Source of the DNA: Thermogladius calderae 1633
GTDB lineage: Archaea > Thermoproteota > Thermoprotei_A > Sulfolobales > Desulfurococcaceae
Length of the DNA: 64,000 nt
Reading direction: 5' to 3'
Assembly: GCF_000264495.1 (NCBI RefSeq)
Contig: NC_017954.1
Coordinates: forward strand, 1,292,319-1,356,318
A program made the translations under genes and the position numbers. This document shows, one piece after another, positions 24,334 through 32,613 of the stretch (positions within the stretch are counted from its first letter, which is position 1; each line of letters starts with the position of its first letter). The notes beneath the pieces were generated by a model, which saw only the letters and a list, made by a program, of their open reading frames with translations, was not told the DNA's origin and did no database searches.

Positions 24334-25502
24334 CCAGAGAACACCCTGCTATCCAGTAGAGCTAAGTACATACCCTGACCGTCTACCACGTTAGGCATTA
24401 TCCTGTACGTGTAGTCACTAGACTTAAACCCCTTATACGCCTTCGACAAAAACTTTTCAGAGATCCTCACAGGCTCCGCTAACCCCTCGCGGAGGACCTC
24501 GTCGACTACCGCCTCACCCTCTTCAGGTAGCACGCTACAAGTAATGTAGAGAACACTCCGGCTGTTGGCAAGAGCTCTCCTCAACAGCCTAGTTTGGATT
24601 TTTGTCAGGCTCTTCAGCTTCGCCGGCGAAAACCTGACTTTGACAGTGGGGTCGGAGTAGACGGCCCCGCTCCCTGTACAGGGGGCGTCTACAATGGCCT
24701 TCTCGAAAACCCTGTAGTAGTCGACAATCGTGGAGTCGCCGTTTATGATCACAGCCCTGTCTAAGCCGCCGTACTTCGACAACACTCTGTACACGTACTT
24801 GACTCTCTTAGGCGAGTAGTCTACTGCCACGGCCGTGGAGTCTCTGTACAAGGAGAGTACCAGCTGTAGTTTGACGCCGGGGGCACTACAGGCGTCAAGG
24901 ACGCTCCTCTCGTAGGGTCTACCCGCGAGAACGGAGAGTACGCTGGAGACATCCTGGGGGACCAGTATTCCCTTCTCAACGCACTCGATCGACGAGACCG
25001 GGCTGTAGACGTCACCTAAGATCTTGTAGGAGAGGTCTGTGTACTTCGACGCCTCAAACCTCAGGCCGTGCTTCACGAGACAATCCACGGCCTCCTTCAC
25101 GGTGGCGGCCAGCGTGTTGACTCTCAACCACCTCTTCCGCGTGTTGAGGCTCCCCAGCACCTCCTCGAGCTCGCCTTCATCCATGAACTCCGAGAGCCGG
25201 TGGACGATGAAGGGAGTGTAGCCGTACTTGACAGCTAGACCCTCTAGCCCGCCTAGCCTGTCCGCGTACGACTCTATCTCCCTGCGGACGGCGTCGAAGT
25301 CGAACTTCCTCGATGCCAGGTAAGACGCTATACCAAAGGGTGTTTGGTTGAAACCCTCTCTACGAGCGAGCAGCCTGAGAGAGTGATAGTATATTAACGT
25401 CTCATACCCTACCCGGAAAAACCTCCTGAGAGCTGAGGGTGCCAGACGCCTCTTGCCCGCTACAACTTTAAAAGCCCTCTCGAAACTCACCCTTCTCGTC
25501 AT
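24330..25502 (-). CDS. RsmB/NOP2-family RNA cytosine-5 methyltransferase
   Basis: 390 residues. Transfers a methyl group from SAM to C5 of cytosine in rRNA or tRNA. Motifs in order: LDACSAPGVKLQLVL (SAM site), VDYSPKRV, the DAPCTGSG motif IV and the ITCSVLPEEGE motif VI with the second catalytic cysteine. The N-terminal ~130 residues form an RNA-binding/NusB-like helical region. The start is annotated at ATG 25502, but the frame stays open for about 27 codons further upstream, coding a plausible helix, without ATG/GTG/TTG. It lies 73 bases downstream of pheS on the same strand. Confidence 0.88.
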   Translation of the reverse strand: MTRRVSFERAFKVVAGKRRLAPSALRRFFRVGYETLIYYHSLRLLARREGFNQTPFGIASYLASRKFDFDAVRREIESYADRLGGLEGLAVKYGYTPFIVHRLSEFMDEGELEEVLGSLNTRKRWLRVNTLAATVKEAVDCLVKHGLRFEASKYTDLSYKILGDVYSPVSSIECVEKGILVPQDVSSVLSVLAGRPYERSVLDACSAPGVKLQLVLSLYRDSTAVAVDYSPKRVKYVYRVLSKYGGLDRAVIINGDSTIVDYYRVFEKAIVDAPCTGSGAVYSDPTVKVRFSPAKLKSLTKIQTRLLRRALANSRSVLYITCSVLPEEGEAVVDEVLREGLAEPVRISEKFLSKAYKGFKSSDYTYRIMPNVVDGQGMYLALLDSRVFSG

Positions 25503-25575
25503 AACTACGTGGAGAAGCTGCGCGGTCAGGAGCTTCAGTTCGTGGACGGATATCTCGTGGACACCTCTCGGTCTT

Positions 25576-27126
25576 CTACTCGGGGCTTGGTCTAACCACT
25601 ACATCTCTCCCACTAGTAGTACCAAGGAAGTACGGTAGCGGTTTTTTGGCGATGCTTCTCAACAAGTCCAGGTCTTTCGCGAACAGCAGTCTTATGTCGT
25701 CTATCCCCATAAACCACATAGCGAGCCTGTCGACCCCGATACCCCAAGCTACCGCCCTGTACCCCCCGGCACCCAGCATCTCCATAACCTCTGGCCTGAA
25801 CACGCCGCCGGGGAACACCTCGACCCAGCCCAACACGGGGTGTTTGATATACCCCTCTACGCTGGGCTCTGTGAACGGGAAGTAGCCTGGCTTAAACCAG
25901 ACGTCCTTTATACCCAGAGCTGCCGCGAACTCTTTGAAGAAGTAGAGTAGATGCTTGAAGTTGACATCCTTGCCTACGATAATGCCGTCGAGTTGGTAGA
26001 ACTCCATACTGTGCTTCGCGTCCAAGTTCTCCGGTCTGAATACTCTGTCTATTGTGAACGCCCTGTACTCGCCGCCACCCCTATAGTATATAGTCCTGGC
26101 CGAGACAGCAGTACACTGAGTTCTCAAGACGAGCCTAAGAGCCCTAGATGGGTCCCAGGTGTACTTCCAGCCCTCTTCGTGGACTCTCTTAACCACTTCT
26201 AGAGCTTGGGTAGGGACGTCCACCAGCGCCTTATTGAGCACGAAGAAGGTGTCGTGTATCTCCCTAGCCGGGTGGTCCTGCGGCTGGAACAGCACATCGA
26301 AGTTCCAGAATTCGGCCTCGACATGGGGGCCTCTGACCTCCTCGAAGCCCATGGAGACGAGGATTTCACGTAATTGCTTAATGAAGTCCATGAAGGGGTG
26401 GGTTGACGAGTACCTAATACTTGGAGGCGGGACGTTTAAGTCAAACTTCTTTACGACAACACCCTCTGTCGCCTTGTAGTGAGACGGTAGTACCACTGTC
26501 AAGAGCTTGCCTGGGACGACATGCCCCCTCCTGATCATCTCCGCCAAGTCTCCTCGAGCCCTGACCACGAGTATGCTCTTCCGCTTCGCGACGACCATTT
26601 TACGTCTCTTTAAAGTCTCTAAATCCTGAGCGCTAACCCCGGTACCCCTGCTTAGATTCGATAGCGCTGACCTCAAGTAGGCTGACTGCTCTCTCAGCTC
26701 TAAGCACCTAACCTCGTCTCCGAGCACCACGACGCTGTTGGGCCCGACCTTAACACAGTTACTCTTAACGAGGATTTGTAGAGCTACATTAGCGTCTTCG
26801 AGCGTCAGTTTACTGTTTTTCGCCAAACACTCAACGAACTCGCCGATCTTTGAGTTCAAGCACTTCCTAAATACTTTGAGGGCCTGCTCCTCGGGCAAGC
26901 CGTCGTTGAGGTACCTCTCCCCGTGTTCGGTCAGCTCGTGCAATACCGCTTGTTGAGAGGTCAGCTCGACCAGGTTTTTACCCGCTAGCTCGGCCAAGTC
27001 CCTCATGACGTCTTCAGGGGAGAGGCCGATCCTCGAGGACAACGTATATACGTCAACGCTCCCGAGCTCCGCAACGACCCCTAAGATTTCAAACTGTTTC
27101 TTTGTGACGACTATCCTCTCCGCCAA
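25576..27126 (-). CDS. pheS: Phenylalanyl-tRNA synthetase alpha subunit
   Basis: 516 residues, archaeal length. N-terminal winged-helix tRNA-binding repeats (residues ~1-200), then the class II catalytic domain: HPFMDFIKQLREILVSMGF, motif 2 region LRTQCTAVSARTIY with RVFRPEN, the phenylalanine pocket FKPGYFPFTEPS and motif 3 in AWGIGVDRLAMWF. TTG start after GAGGTG. No convincing TATA box is present in the 45 bases after the ABC-transporter ATPase gene, so it may be transcribed as the tail of that operon. Confidence 0.96.
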   Translation of the reverse strand: MAERIVVTKKQFEILGVVAELGSVDVYTLSSRIGLSPEDVMRDLAELAGKNLVELTSQQAVLHELTEHGERYLNDGLPEEQALKVFRKCLNSKIGEFVECLAKNSKLTLEDANVALQILVKSNCVKVGPNSVVVLGDEVRCLELREQSAYLRSALSNLSRGTGVSAQDLETLKRRKMVVAKRKSILVVRARGDLAEMIRRGHVVPGKLLTVVLPSHYKATEGVVVKKFDLNVPPPSIRYSSTHPFMDFIKQLREILVSMGFEEVRGPHVEAEFWNFDVLFQPQDHPAREIHDTFFVLNKALVDVPTQALEVVKRVHEEGWKYTWDPSRALRLVLRTQCTAVSARTIYYRGGGEYRAFTIDRVFRPENLDAKHSMEFYQLDGIIVGKDVNFKHLLYFFKEFAAALGIKDVWFKPGYFPFTEPSVEGYIKHPVLGWVEVFPGGVFRPEVMEMLGAGGYRAVAWGIGVDRLAMWFMGIDDIRLLFAKDLDLLRSIAKKPLPYFLGTTSGRDVVVRPSPE

Positions 27127-27171
27127 TCCGACACCTCTGGTTTAGCACGCTGCCCGCATCACATAACAATA

Positions 27172-27978
27172 CTAAATGGATTCCATCATATAGCTTTTAA
27201 CTAGGAGCCTCGTGTACTCGTGCCTAGGTCTTAAGATCACGTCTTCGAAAGAGCCCTCCTCGACCACTCGGCCCTCCCTAAGTATGACTACTCTGTCCGC
27301 GAGGTATTGGGCAACCGCGAGGTCGTGTGTCACTAAGAGAACACCGATCTTGTACCTCTCGTATATGTCGTTGATCAAGTTCACGATCTGGGCCTGTGTG
27401 GAGACGTCGAGAGAAGAGGTCGGCTCGTCTAGTACTAGATACTTGGGCTCGCCGACGATCGCCCTTGCTATTAGGATCCTCTGTTGCATGCCGCCGCTCA
27501 GACTCCTAGGGTAGAGGTCCAGTACATCCTCGTGAAGCCCGACCAGTTTGAGAACCGATCTCACCCTCTCCTCTATTTCCTTTCGCCGCATACCTGTTTT
27601 CTCCAGCGGCTCGATGAGGCTCGTTCTAATCTTTACCCTCGGGTCTAACGACCTGTAGGGGTCTTGCGGGACATAGCCGAGTTTTCTGACGCTTCTCAAC
27701 CAGGACGCCCTGTCCCGATAAATGTCTCTGCCGTCGACGACCACTCTGCCTTTGACGGGCCTCAAGAGTCCAAGTATAACCTTTAGTAATGTCGTCTTAC
27801 CGCTACCGCTTTCACCTATTACAGCGACCCTCTCGCCTGATCTTAAACACAAGTTCACGTCTTTCAGTACCGGTGTAAAGCTTCTCCTTATCGAGAGAAG
27901 AGACCTGGTTACACGATAGCCCGCTACAACTCCCTCTAGCTTAATAAAGCACTCTCCTTGATCAGGGGCCTCCAACAC
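27172..27978 (-). CDS. Oligopeptide-type ABC transporter ATPase (OppF/DppF-like)
   Basis: About 268 residues. Walker A GESGSGKTTLL, Q-loop YVPQDPYRSL, signature LSGGMQQRI, Walker B YLVLDEPTSSLD and the switch His in LVTHDLAVAQ are all intact. I place the start at GTG 27978, which follows GGGAGGGTGG; the open frame reaches back to 28026 but would overlap the upstream ATPase gene by 91 bases instead of 43. It lacks the C-terminal oligopeptide-binding cysteine motif seen in the partner ATPase. Fifth gene of the importer operon. Confidence 0.9.
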   Translation of the reverse strand: MLEAPDQGECFIKLEGVVAGYRVTRSLLSIRRSFTPVLKDVNLCLRSGERVAVIGESGSGKTTLLKVILGLLRPVKGRVVVDGRDIYRDRASWLRSVRKLGYVPQDPYRSLDPRVKIRTSLIEPLEKTGMRRKEIEERVRSVLKLVGLHEDVLDLYPRSLSGGMQQRILIARAIVGEPKYLVLDEPTSSLDVSTQAQIVNLINDIYERYKIGVLLVTHDLAVAQYLADRVVILREGRVVEEGSFEDVILRPRHEYTRLLVKSYMMESI

Positions 27979-28913
27979 TTGACCACCCTCCCATCGACCT
28001 CCTGAGCAGGTGGAGTCTTGACACACTCGTCTCCTCTAACAGGGCACCTTTCGTAGAAGACGCAGCCCTCCATGACTTGACCAGGCCTAGGAGGCTCGCC
28101 GGGTATAGACTCCAGCTTCTTCTTGTAGCCCAAGACGGGGACCACGCGTGTCAAGAGCTTTGTGTAAGGGTGTAGCGGGTTCTCCAGTAGCTCTTTGGCA
28201 CTGGACACCTCGACTATCTCGCCCCCGTACATCACTAGGATTTTATCGCAGATCTTGCCCGCCAGCAGGACGTCGTGCGTTATCAGGACGATCGTAACCC
28301 CGTACAACTCCTTGATCTCCCTGAACAACCTCATTAACTGTAGCTTGAGGTGCGCGTCTACGCTTGAAGTAGGCTCGTCTGCCACGAGGAGTTTAGCACC
28401 TGTAACCAAGCTTAAGCCTATGGCTACTCTCTGCTGCATGCCTCCGCTGAGTTCGTGCGGGTAGTGGTCTAGAACCTCTGTCTTTAGGTTTAGAAGTCTC
28501 AGGATTTCTGCGACTTTTTTCTTTGCCGTCTCCTCTGTAAAACCGTGGGCCTTCATAACACGCCAGAACTGGTCCCACACTCTCATATAGGGGCTTAGTG
28601 AGGAGCCGGGGTTCTGGGGTATGTAGGACACTAGCCGCCCCCTTACACCCTCGTAAAACCTCAGCTCGTCCTTCACGACTAGTTTGCCGAAAAGGTACAG
28701 CAACCCCTTCGTAACGGAGTACGGTGGTAGGACGCCCGCGATAGAGTTGCCTAGGGTGGTCTTACCCGAGCCACTTTCGCCGACTAGACAGCACACTTCA
28801 CCCTCTTCTACACTGAAAGAGGCGTTCCTAACCACCAACACCAGATTATCGTCCTCGTCGAGGTAGCCGATGCTTAAATTCCTCGCTTCCACGGCTAGAA
28901 CCACAGCCTCCAC
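27936..28913 (-). CDS. Oligopeptide-type ABC transporter ATPase (OppD/DppD-like)
   Basis: 325 residues. Walker A GESGSGKTTLG, YIPQNPGSSLSP Q-loop, ELSGGMQQRV signature, LLVADEPTSSVD Walker B and LITHDVLLAG switch. The C-terminal extension GCVFYERCPVRGDEC matches the family's CxxxxRCP Fe-S-like motif. Overlaps the upstream permease gene by 19 bases and the downstream ATPase gene by about 43, so it is a tightly packed operon member. Together the two ATPases power the two permeases. Confidence 0.93.
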   Translation of the reverse strand: MEAVVLAVEARNLSIGYLDEDDNLVLVVRNASFSVEEGEVCCLVGESGSGKTTLGNSIAGVLPPYSVTKGLLYLFGKLVVKDELRFYEGVRGRLVSYIPQNPGSSLSPYMRVWDQFWRVMKAHGFTEETAKKKVAEILRLLNLKTEVLDHYPHELSGGMQQRVAIGLSLVTGAKLLVADEPTSSVDAHLKLQLMRLFREIKELYGVTIVLITHDVLLAGKICDKILVMYGGEIVEVSSAKELLENPLHPYTKLLTRVVPVLGYKKKLESIPGEPPRPGQVMEGCVFYERCPVRGDECVKTPPAQEVDGRVVKCWRPLIKESALLS

Positions 28914-29803
28914 CTCCTCCTCAACTTCGGGTCGAGCTCGTCTCTTAACGCGTCGCCTACCATGCTAAAACCCAAGGCCGTTACCATGATGAACAGGCCG
29001 GGGATGAGGCTGATCCACGGCATTTTCAGGATGTAGTAAAATCCGTTCTGGGCTATTACACCCCAGTCCGGGTAGTCCGGGGGGAGGCCGAAACCTAGGA
29101 AGTTTATCGCCGAGGCCTCTAGTAGGACGCTCCCGAAATCTGTGACGGCCTGGACCACCACTGGAGGACTGGTGTTACTCAAGACATGTCTAAAGATTAT
29201 CTTGTAGCCTGGTAGACCTGAGAGCTTTGACAGCGTGACGAACTCCATCTCGCATACACTCCTAGCGTATACGTTAGCAACTCTTCCATACCACGCCCAC
29301 CACGTGAGAACCATCGCCATAACGACGACGTGTAGCCCGGGACCCAAGACCATTCTAAGCGGGACCGCTATCAAAATAGCCGGTAGTGCCAAGAAGACCT
29401 CTATCACGTAGTTTAGCACGGTATCGAGTACTCCTTTGTAGTACGCCGCGAATACCCCGACCGTCATGCCGATGACGAGGCTTAGCCCTACTACGAGTAC
29501 GATCTGGAGCAGAGCCGTCGAAGAGCCTAGGAGAACCCTTGATAAGAGGTCTCTGCCCTTGTCGTCGGTACCGAATAAGTGTGCTAGGCTGGGCGGTTGC
29601 CCGGCTTGTCCCGTCTGGTTGATCGGGATGAGCCCCCAGCCTTCACTCGGATAAGGGACGACGAAGGGTGAGAGAAACGCCAGAACTGTAATGGCGGAGA
29701 CGATGACGACTCCAACTCTAAACCTGGCACTCCTCTTCCAGGCCCTTGCCAGGTAATAAGAGAGCCCCCCTAGCGTGGTTGCCCGCTGGCTGGGCGCTAT
29801 CAC
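28895..29803 (-). CDS. ABC transporter permease (OppC/DppC-like)
   Basis: 302 residues with six membrane helices. The N-terminal helix (~27-50) is followed by an external loop with HLFGTDDKGRDLLSRVLLG, the DppC hallmark, and by the EAA coupling motif near EFVTLSKLSGLPGYKIIFRH. The last segment GLFIMVTALGFSMVGDALRDELDP is typical of the family. Overlaps both neighbouring genes. Confidence 0.93.
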   Translation of the reverse strand: MIAPSQRATTLGGLSYYLARAWKRSARFRVGVVIVSAITVLAFLSPFVVPYPSEGWGLIPINQTGQAGQPPSLAHLFGTDDKGRDLLSRVLLGSSTALLQIVLVVGLSLVIGMTVGVFAAYYKGVLDTVLNYVIEVFLALPAILIAVPLRMVLGPGLHVVVMAMVLTWWAWYGRVANVYARSVCEMEFVTLSKLSGLPGYKIIFRHVLSNTSPPVVVQAVTDFGSVLLEASAINFLGFGLPPDYPDWGVIAQNGFYYILKMPWISLIPGLFIMVTALGFSMVGDALRDELDPKLRRRWRLWF

Positions 29804-30828
29804 AGTACCACCCTCGGGTCTATCCAGGACTGGACTATGTCCGTGATAGTGTTCGCTAGGATGTAGAAGACGCTGATGACTATGAGTATCGATGCGGCGA
29901 GTTTAAAGTCGTTGGAGACCACAGCGCTCACGAGGAGACTGCCCAGCCCCTCCCTACCAAACACGTACTCGACGACCATGGCGTCCACGAGGCTGTACGC
30001 GAAGGCTAGACCCATCACTTGCGTTAAGCCGGGGACTGTACCCCTAAACGCGTAGTCCCATATAACCTCCCTCTTCTCGACGCCTAGAGCGACAGCCTGC
30101 CTGACGTAGTCCTCGCCCAGCGCTTCCGACATCATCACCCTCACGACCCTGATTCCAACCCCTGTGGGGTAGAGGGCTACGACGAAGGCAGGGGGTAGTA
30201 TCCTCTTCAAGACGTCGAGGAATAATATGATGTCGCCTTGAAGCAACGTGTCAACGGTGTAAAAACCTGTTATAGGCTTAAACCCCAACATTGCTGCTAG
30301 CTTCGCGTCTATCCTACCGTAGGAAGATACGCCTAGTACTTCGGCGAGTATTAGGAAAACCGCCATGCTGGTCCAGAACGAGGGGGTGTTTGCGATAACG
30401 AACCCAACTGATTCTAGGGCATCCCCGCGAGGAGTACCCCTCTTAAGTGCCGAGTATACACCTAGTAAAACTCCGAGGGGTATACCAATCAAGTACCCGA
30501 AGATAAGAAGTTCGAGCGTCGAGGACAAATGGGCCCATATAGTAGCCAAAATAGGGGTCTTTGTTGAAATAGAGACACCTAGATTGCCCGTGAACACGTT
30601 GAGTATAAAGAGCGATATTTGGACGTAGAGGGGCTTATCCAGGTTTAGTTCGGCCCTAGCGACCTCGATCGCCTTTTCAGCACCAGGACCTCTAGGGTTG
30701 CCAGCCCACCTGGTGGCAGGGTCTCCGGGTGAGAATACGATAATAGCGTAGGTCACAACGATAACGCCGATTATCACGAGAAGGGAGTAAAAAAGGCGTT
30801 TCAAGACGTAGCCTAGGCTGACAGCCAA
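29800..30828 (-). CDS. ABC transporter permease (OppB/DppB-like)
   Basis: 342 residues. N-terminal YVLKRLFYSLLVIIGVIVVT helix, then an extracellular loop rich in FSPGDPA, and a C-terminal membrane domain with the coupling helix EDYVRQAVALGVEKREVIWDY. Ends in SWIDPRVVL, characteristic of DppB. The stop overlaps the start of the second permease by four bases; only three bases separate it from the solute-binding protein gene. Confidence 0.93.
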   Translation of the reverse strand: MAVSLGYVLKRLFYSLLVIIGVIVVTYAIIVFSPGDPATRWAGNPRGPGAEKAIEVARAELNLDKPLYVQISLFILNVFTGNLGVSISTKTPILATIWAHLSSTLELLIFGYLIGIPLGVLLGVYSALKRGTPRGDALESVGFVIANTPSFWTSMAVFLILAEVLGVSSYGRIDAKLAAMLGFKPITGFYTVDTLLQGDIILFLDVLKRILPPAFVVALYPTGVGIRVVRVMMSEALGEDYVRQAVALGVEKREVIWDYAFRGTVPGLTQVMGLAFAYSLVDAMVVEYVFGREGLGSLLVSAVVSNDFKLAASILIVISVFYILANTITDIVQSWIDPRVVL

Positions 30829-30831
30829 ATA

Positions 30832-32445
30832 CTATGCCACCTTCACGTACTGGTAAAATATAACGTACATGTACAGCGGGTTGATCGCTTCTTCGGGTAT
30901 TTCGAGCCTCGGGTTGTAGACAAATACTTTCACCTCGTCCCACAAGTTGACGGCTACCCCATGGGTGAACAGTATCTCTTGGGCCTGCTTGTACAACTCC
31001 ATGGCCTTCCCGTAGTCGACTCCTTCAAGAGCGAAGGACTGGTCTATGAGGCTGTTGAACGTCTCGTTCTCGAAGCCACTCCAGTTCCACTCCTTGCTAT
31101 CGCTGTGGAACAGGTTGTACAGGTAGTCGTACGGGGATACCGTTGTCGGCCACCAGTCGTTAATGATCAAGTGAGGCGCCGAGTCCGGGTTGCTCCACAC
31201 CGCTTTTCCAGCCTCTTTCATAGACTCCCAGCTCGCGGGGAGAAGCCTTACGTTGACACCTATCTGGGCTAGCGAGGTCTTGAGTATGCTCGCGAAGTCC
31301 TCCTCCTCAAGGTAGTCGGCTTGGTACATGAACTCTATTGTCACGCCAGGCCCTACACCGCTTTTCTCCAGGTAGATCTTTGCCAGGGTGAGATTCTGTT
31401 TGTAAGTCAAGCCTTCAACGAAACCCGGGAAGTAGTGTGGAACGTACCCGCTCCCTAGTAGCGCGTAACCCTTCATCGCCTGCTGAACAATCCTGTCCCA
31501 CGGTATAGCATAAAGCACGGCCAGCCTGAACTCGGTCATGTTGGTCGGGTACCTCTTGGTATTGAAAACTAGGAAGTAGCTGTGGAAAGTCGCGAACTTT
31601 ATGTACTTGTAGCCCCTGTTGACCAGGTCCTCTATGCTCGTCCGGGGGACACTCGTCACTATGTCTAGGCTCCCACTTACCAGCCCATTGAATTGGCTCT
31701 GCGGGTCTGTCACTATTTTGATTATCACCTTGTCGGGAGCCTTGTCGTTGCCCAACTGGTTCCACCCCCACCACTTGTCGAACTTCACCAGGACGACCTG
31801 GTTGTAAGGGTCGTAAGACTCGATCATATAGGGGCCTGTGCCCTCGTCGACACCCTTGTTGAACCACTCCCTCAACCGTAAGTCGGTGGGATCGGATACG
31901 CCAGCCTTTGCTAGGACACCCGGATTGAAAATGTAGGACGCGTAACTAGATGCTACTATTAGATCCAGTCTCTGGGGGTACTTCAACTTGAACTCAACAG
32001 TGTACTCGTCGAGAGCTCTCACCTCGTCTACCGCGTCCCATATAAACCCCGCCCCTATCCCGTACTTCTCGTAGACTTCTTTAGCCCTCGTTACACTGAG
32101 AACTACTGCAGTCGAGTTAAAAGGCGACCCGTCGTGGAAGACCACTCCTCTCCTCAAGTAGAAGACCCACACCGTGTTGTTCTCGCTAGACTCCCACCTC
32201 TCTGCGAGGGCCGGTATAGTCCTGTTATGGACGGGGTCGTAGTACAGGAGAGGCTCGTAAACGCTGCCTAGTACGACTAGGCCGGTGTCGTCCTCGAGGC
32301 TGGGGTCTATACCTGTTATCTTGTCGTTGTACGCGTAGACTACGACCCTTGTTTTACTTACGCCTTGTCTCATCGACACGAAGTACGCTGAGAGGCCTGC
32401 GACTACGACGATCACTAGTAGTGCGATTACTAGTGTCCTCCTCAT
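30832..32445 (-). CDS. ABC transporter solute-binding protein, family 5
   Basis: 537 residues. N-terminal membrane anchor/signal (RRTLVIALLVIVVVAGLSAYF) with a short cytoplasmic stub, so it is probably tethered outside the membrane. Family-5 landmarks: Y.PLLYYDP near residue 65, WVFYLRRGVVFHDGSPF around 105, and the long bilobal region. Family 5 members bind peptides, oligosaccharides or nickel; the ligand is not predictable here. First gene of a five-gene operon. ATG 32445 with a TATA box at about 32479-32488 and a perfect palindrome between the two. Confidence 0.92.
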   Translation of the reverse strand: MRRTLVIALLVIVVVAGLSAYFVSMRQGVSKTRVVVYAYNDKITGIDPSLEDDTGLVVLGSVYEPLLYYDPVHNRTIPALAERWESSENNTVWVFYLRRGVVFHDGSPFNSTAVVLSVTRAKEVYEKYGIGAGFIWDAVDEVRALDEYTVEFKLKYPQRLDLIVASSYASYIFNPGVLAKAGVSDPTDLRLREWFNKGVDEGTGPYMIESYDPYNQVVLVKFDKWWGWNQLGNDKAPDKVIIKIVTDPQSQFNGLVSGSLDIVTSVPRTSIEDLVNRGYKYIKFATFHSYFLVFNTKRYPTNMTEFRLAVLYAIPWDRIVQQAMKGYALLGSGYVPHYFPGFVEGLTYKQNLTLAKIYLEKSGVGPGVTIEFMYQADYLEEEDFASILKTSLAQIGVNVRLLPASWESMKEAGKAVWSNPDSAPHLIINDWWPTTVSPYDYLYNLFHSDSKEWNWSGFENETFNSLIDQSFALEGVDYGKAMELYKQAQEILFTHGVAVNLWDEVKVFVYNPRLEIPEEAINPLYMYVIFYQYVKVA

Positions 32446-32459
32446 AGAGCAACACTGTG

Positions 32460-32482
32460 AAACCCTAATCCCGCTAGGGTTT
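32460..32482. promoter_or_regulatory. Palindromic operator candidate of the ABC importer operon
   Basis: AAACCCTA (32460-32467) and TAGGGTTT (32475-32482) form a perfect eight-base inverted repeat with a seven-base spacer. On the minus strand it lies between the TATA box (GTTTTAAAAC, 32479-32488, which it partly overlaps) and the ATG at 32445, covering the expected transcription start near 32455. A dimeric repressor bound here would block transcription. The divergent carbamoyltransferase promoter is ~80 bases away. Confidence 0.55.
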
Positions 32483-32613
32483 TAAAACGTGAACCCGACG
32501 GTCGCCCACGAAAATACCCTGGCCTCTTAGCCGCTGGGGACACGAAGGGACAGGCTATTCAAGTATTTAACCTCCCACCTAAGTAAGAGGGGTTTAAGCG
32601 GAGAGTGGGTGTC

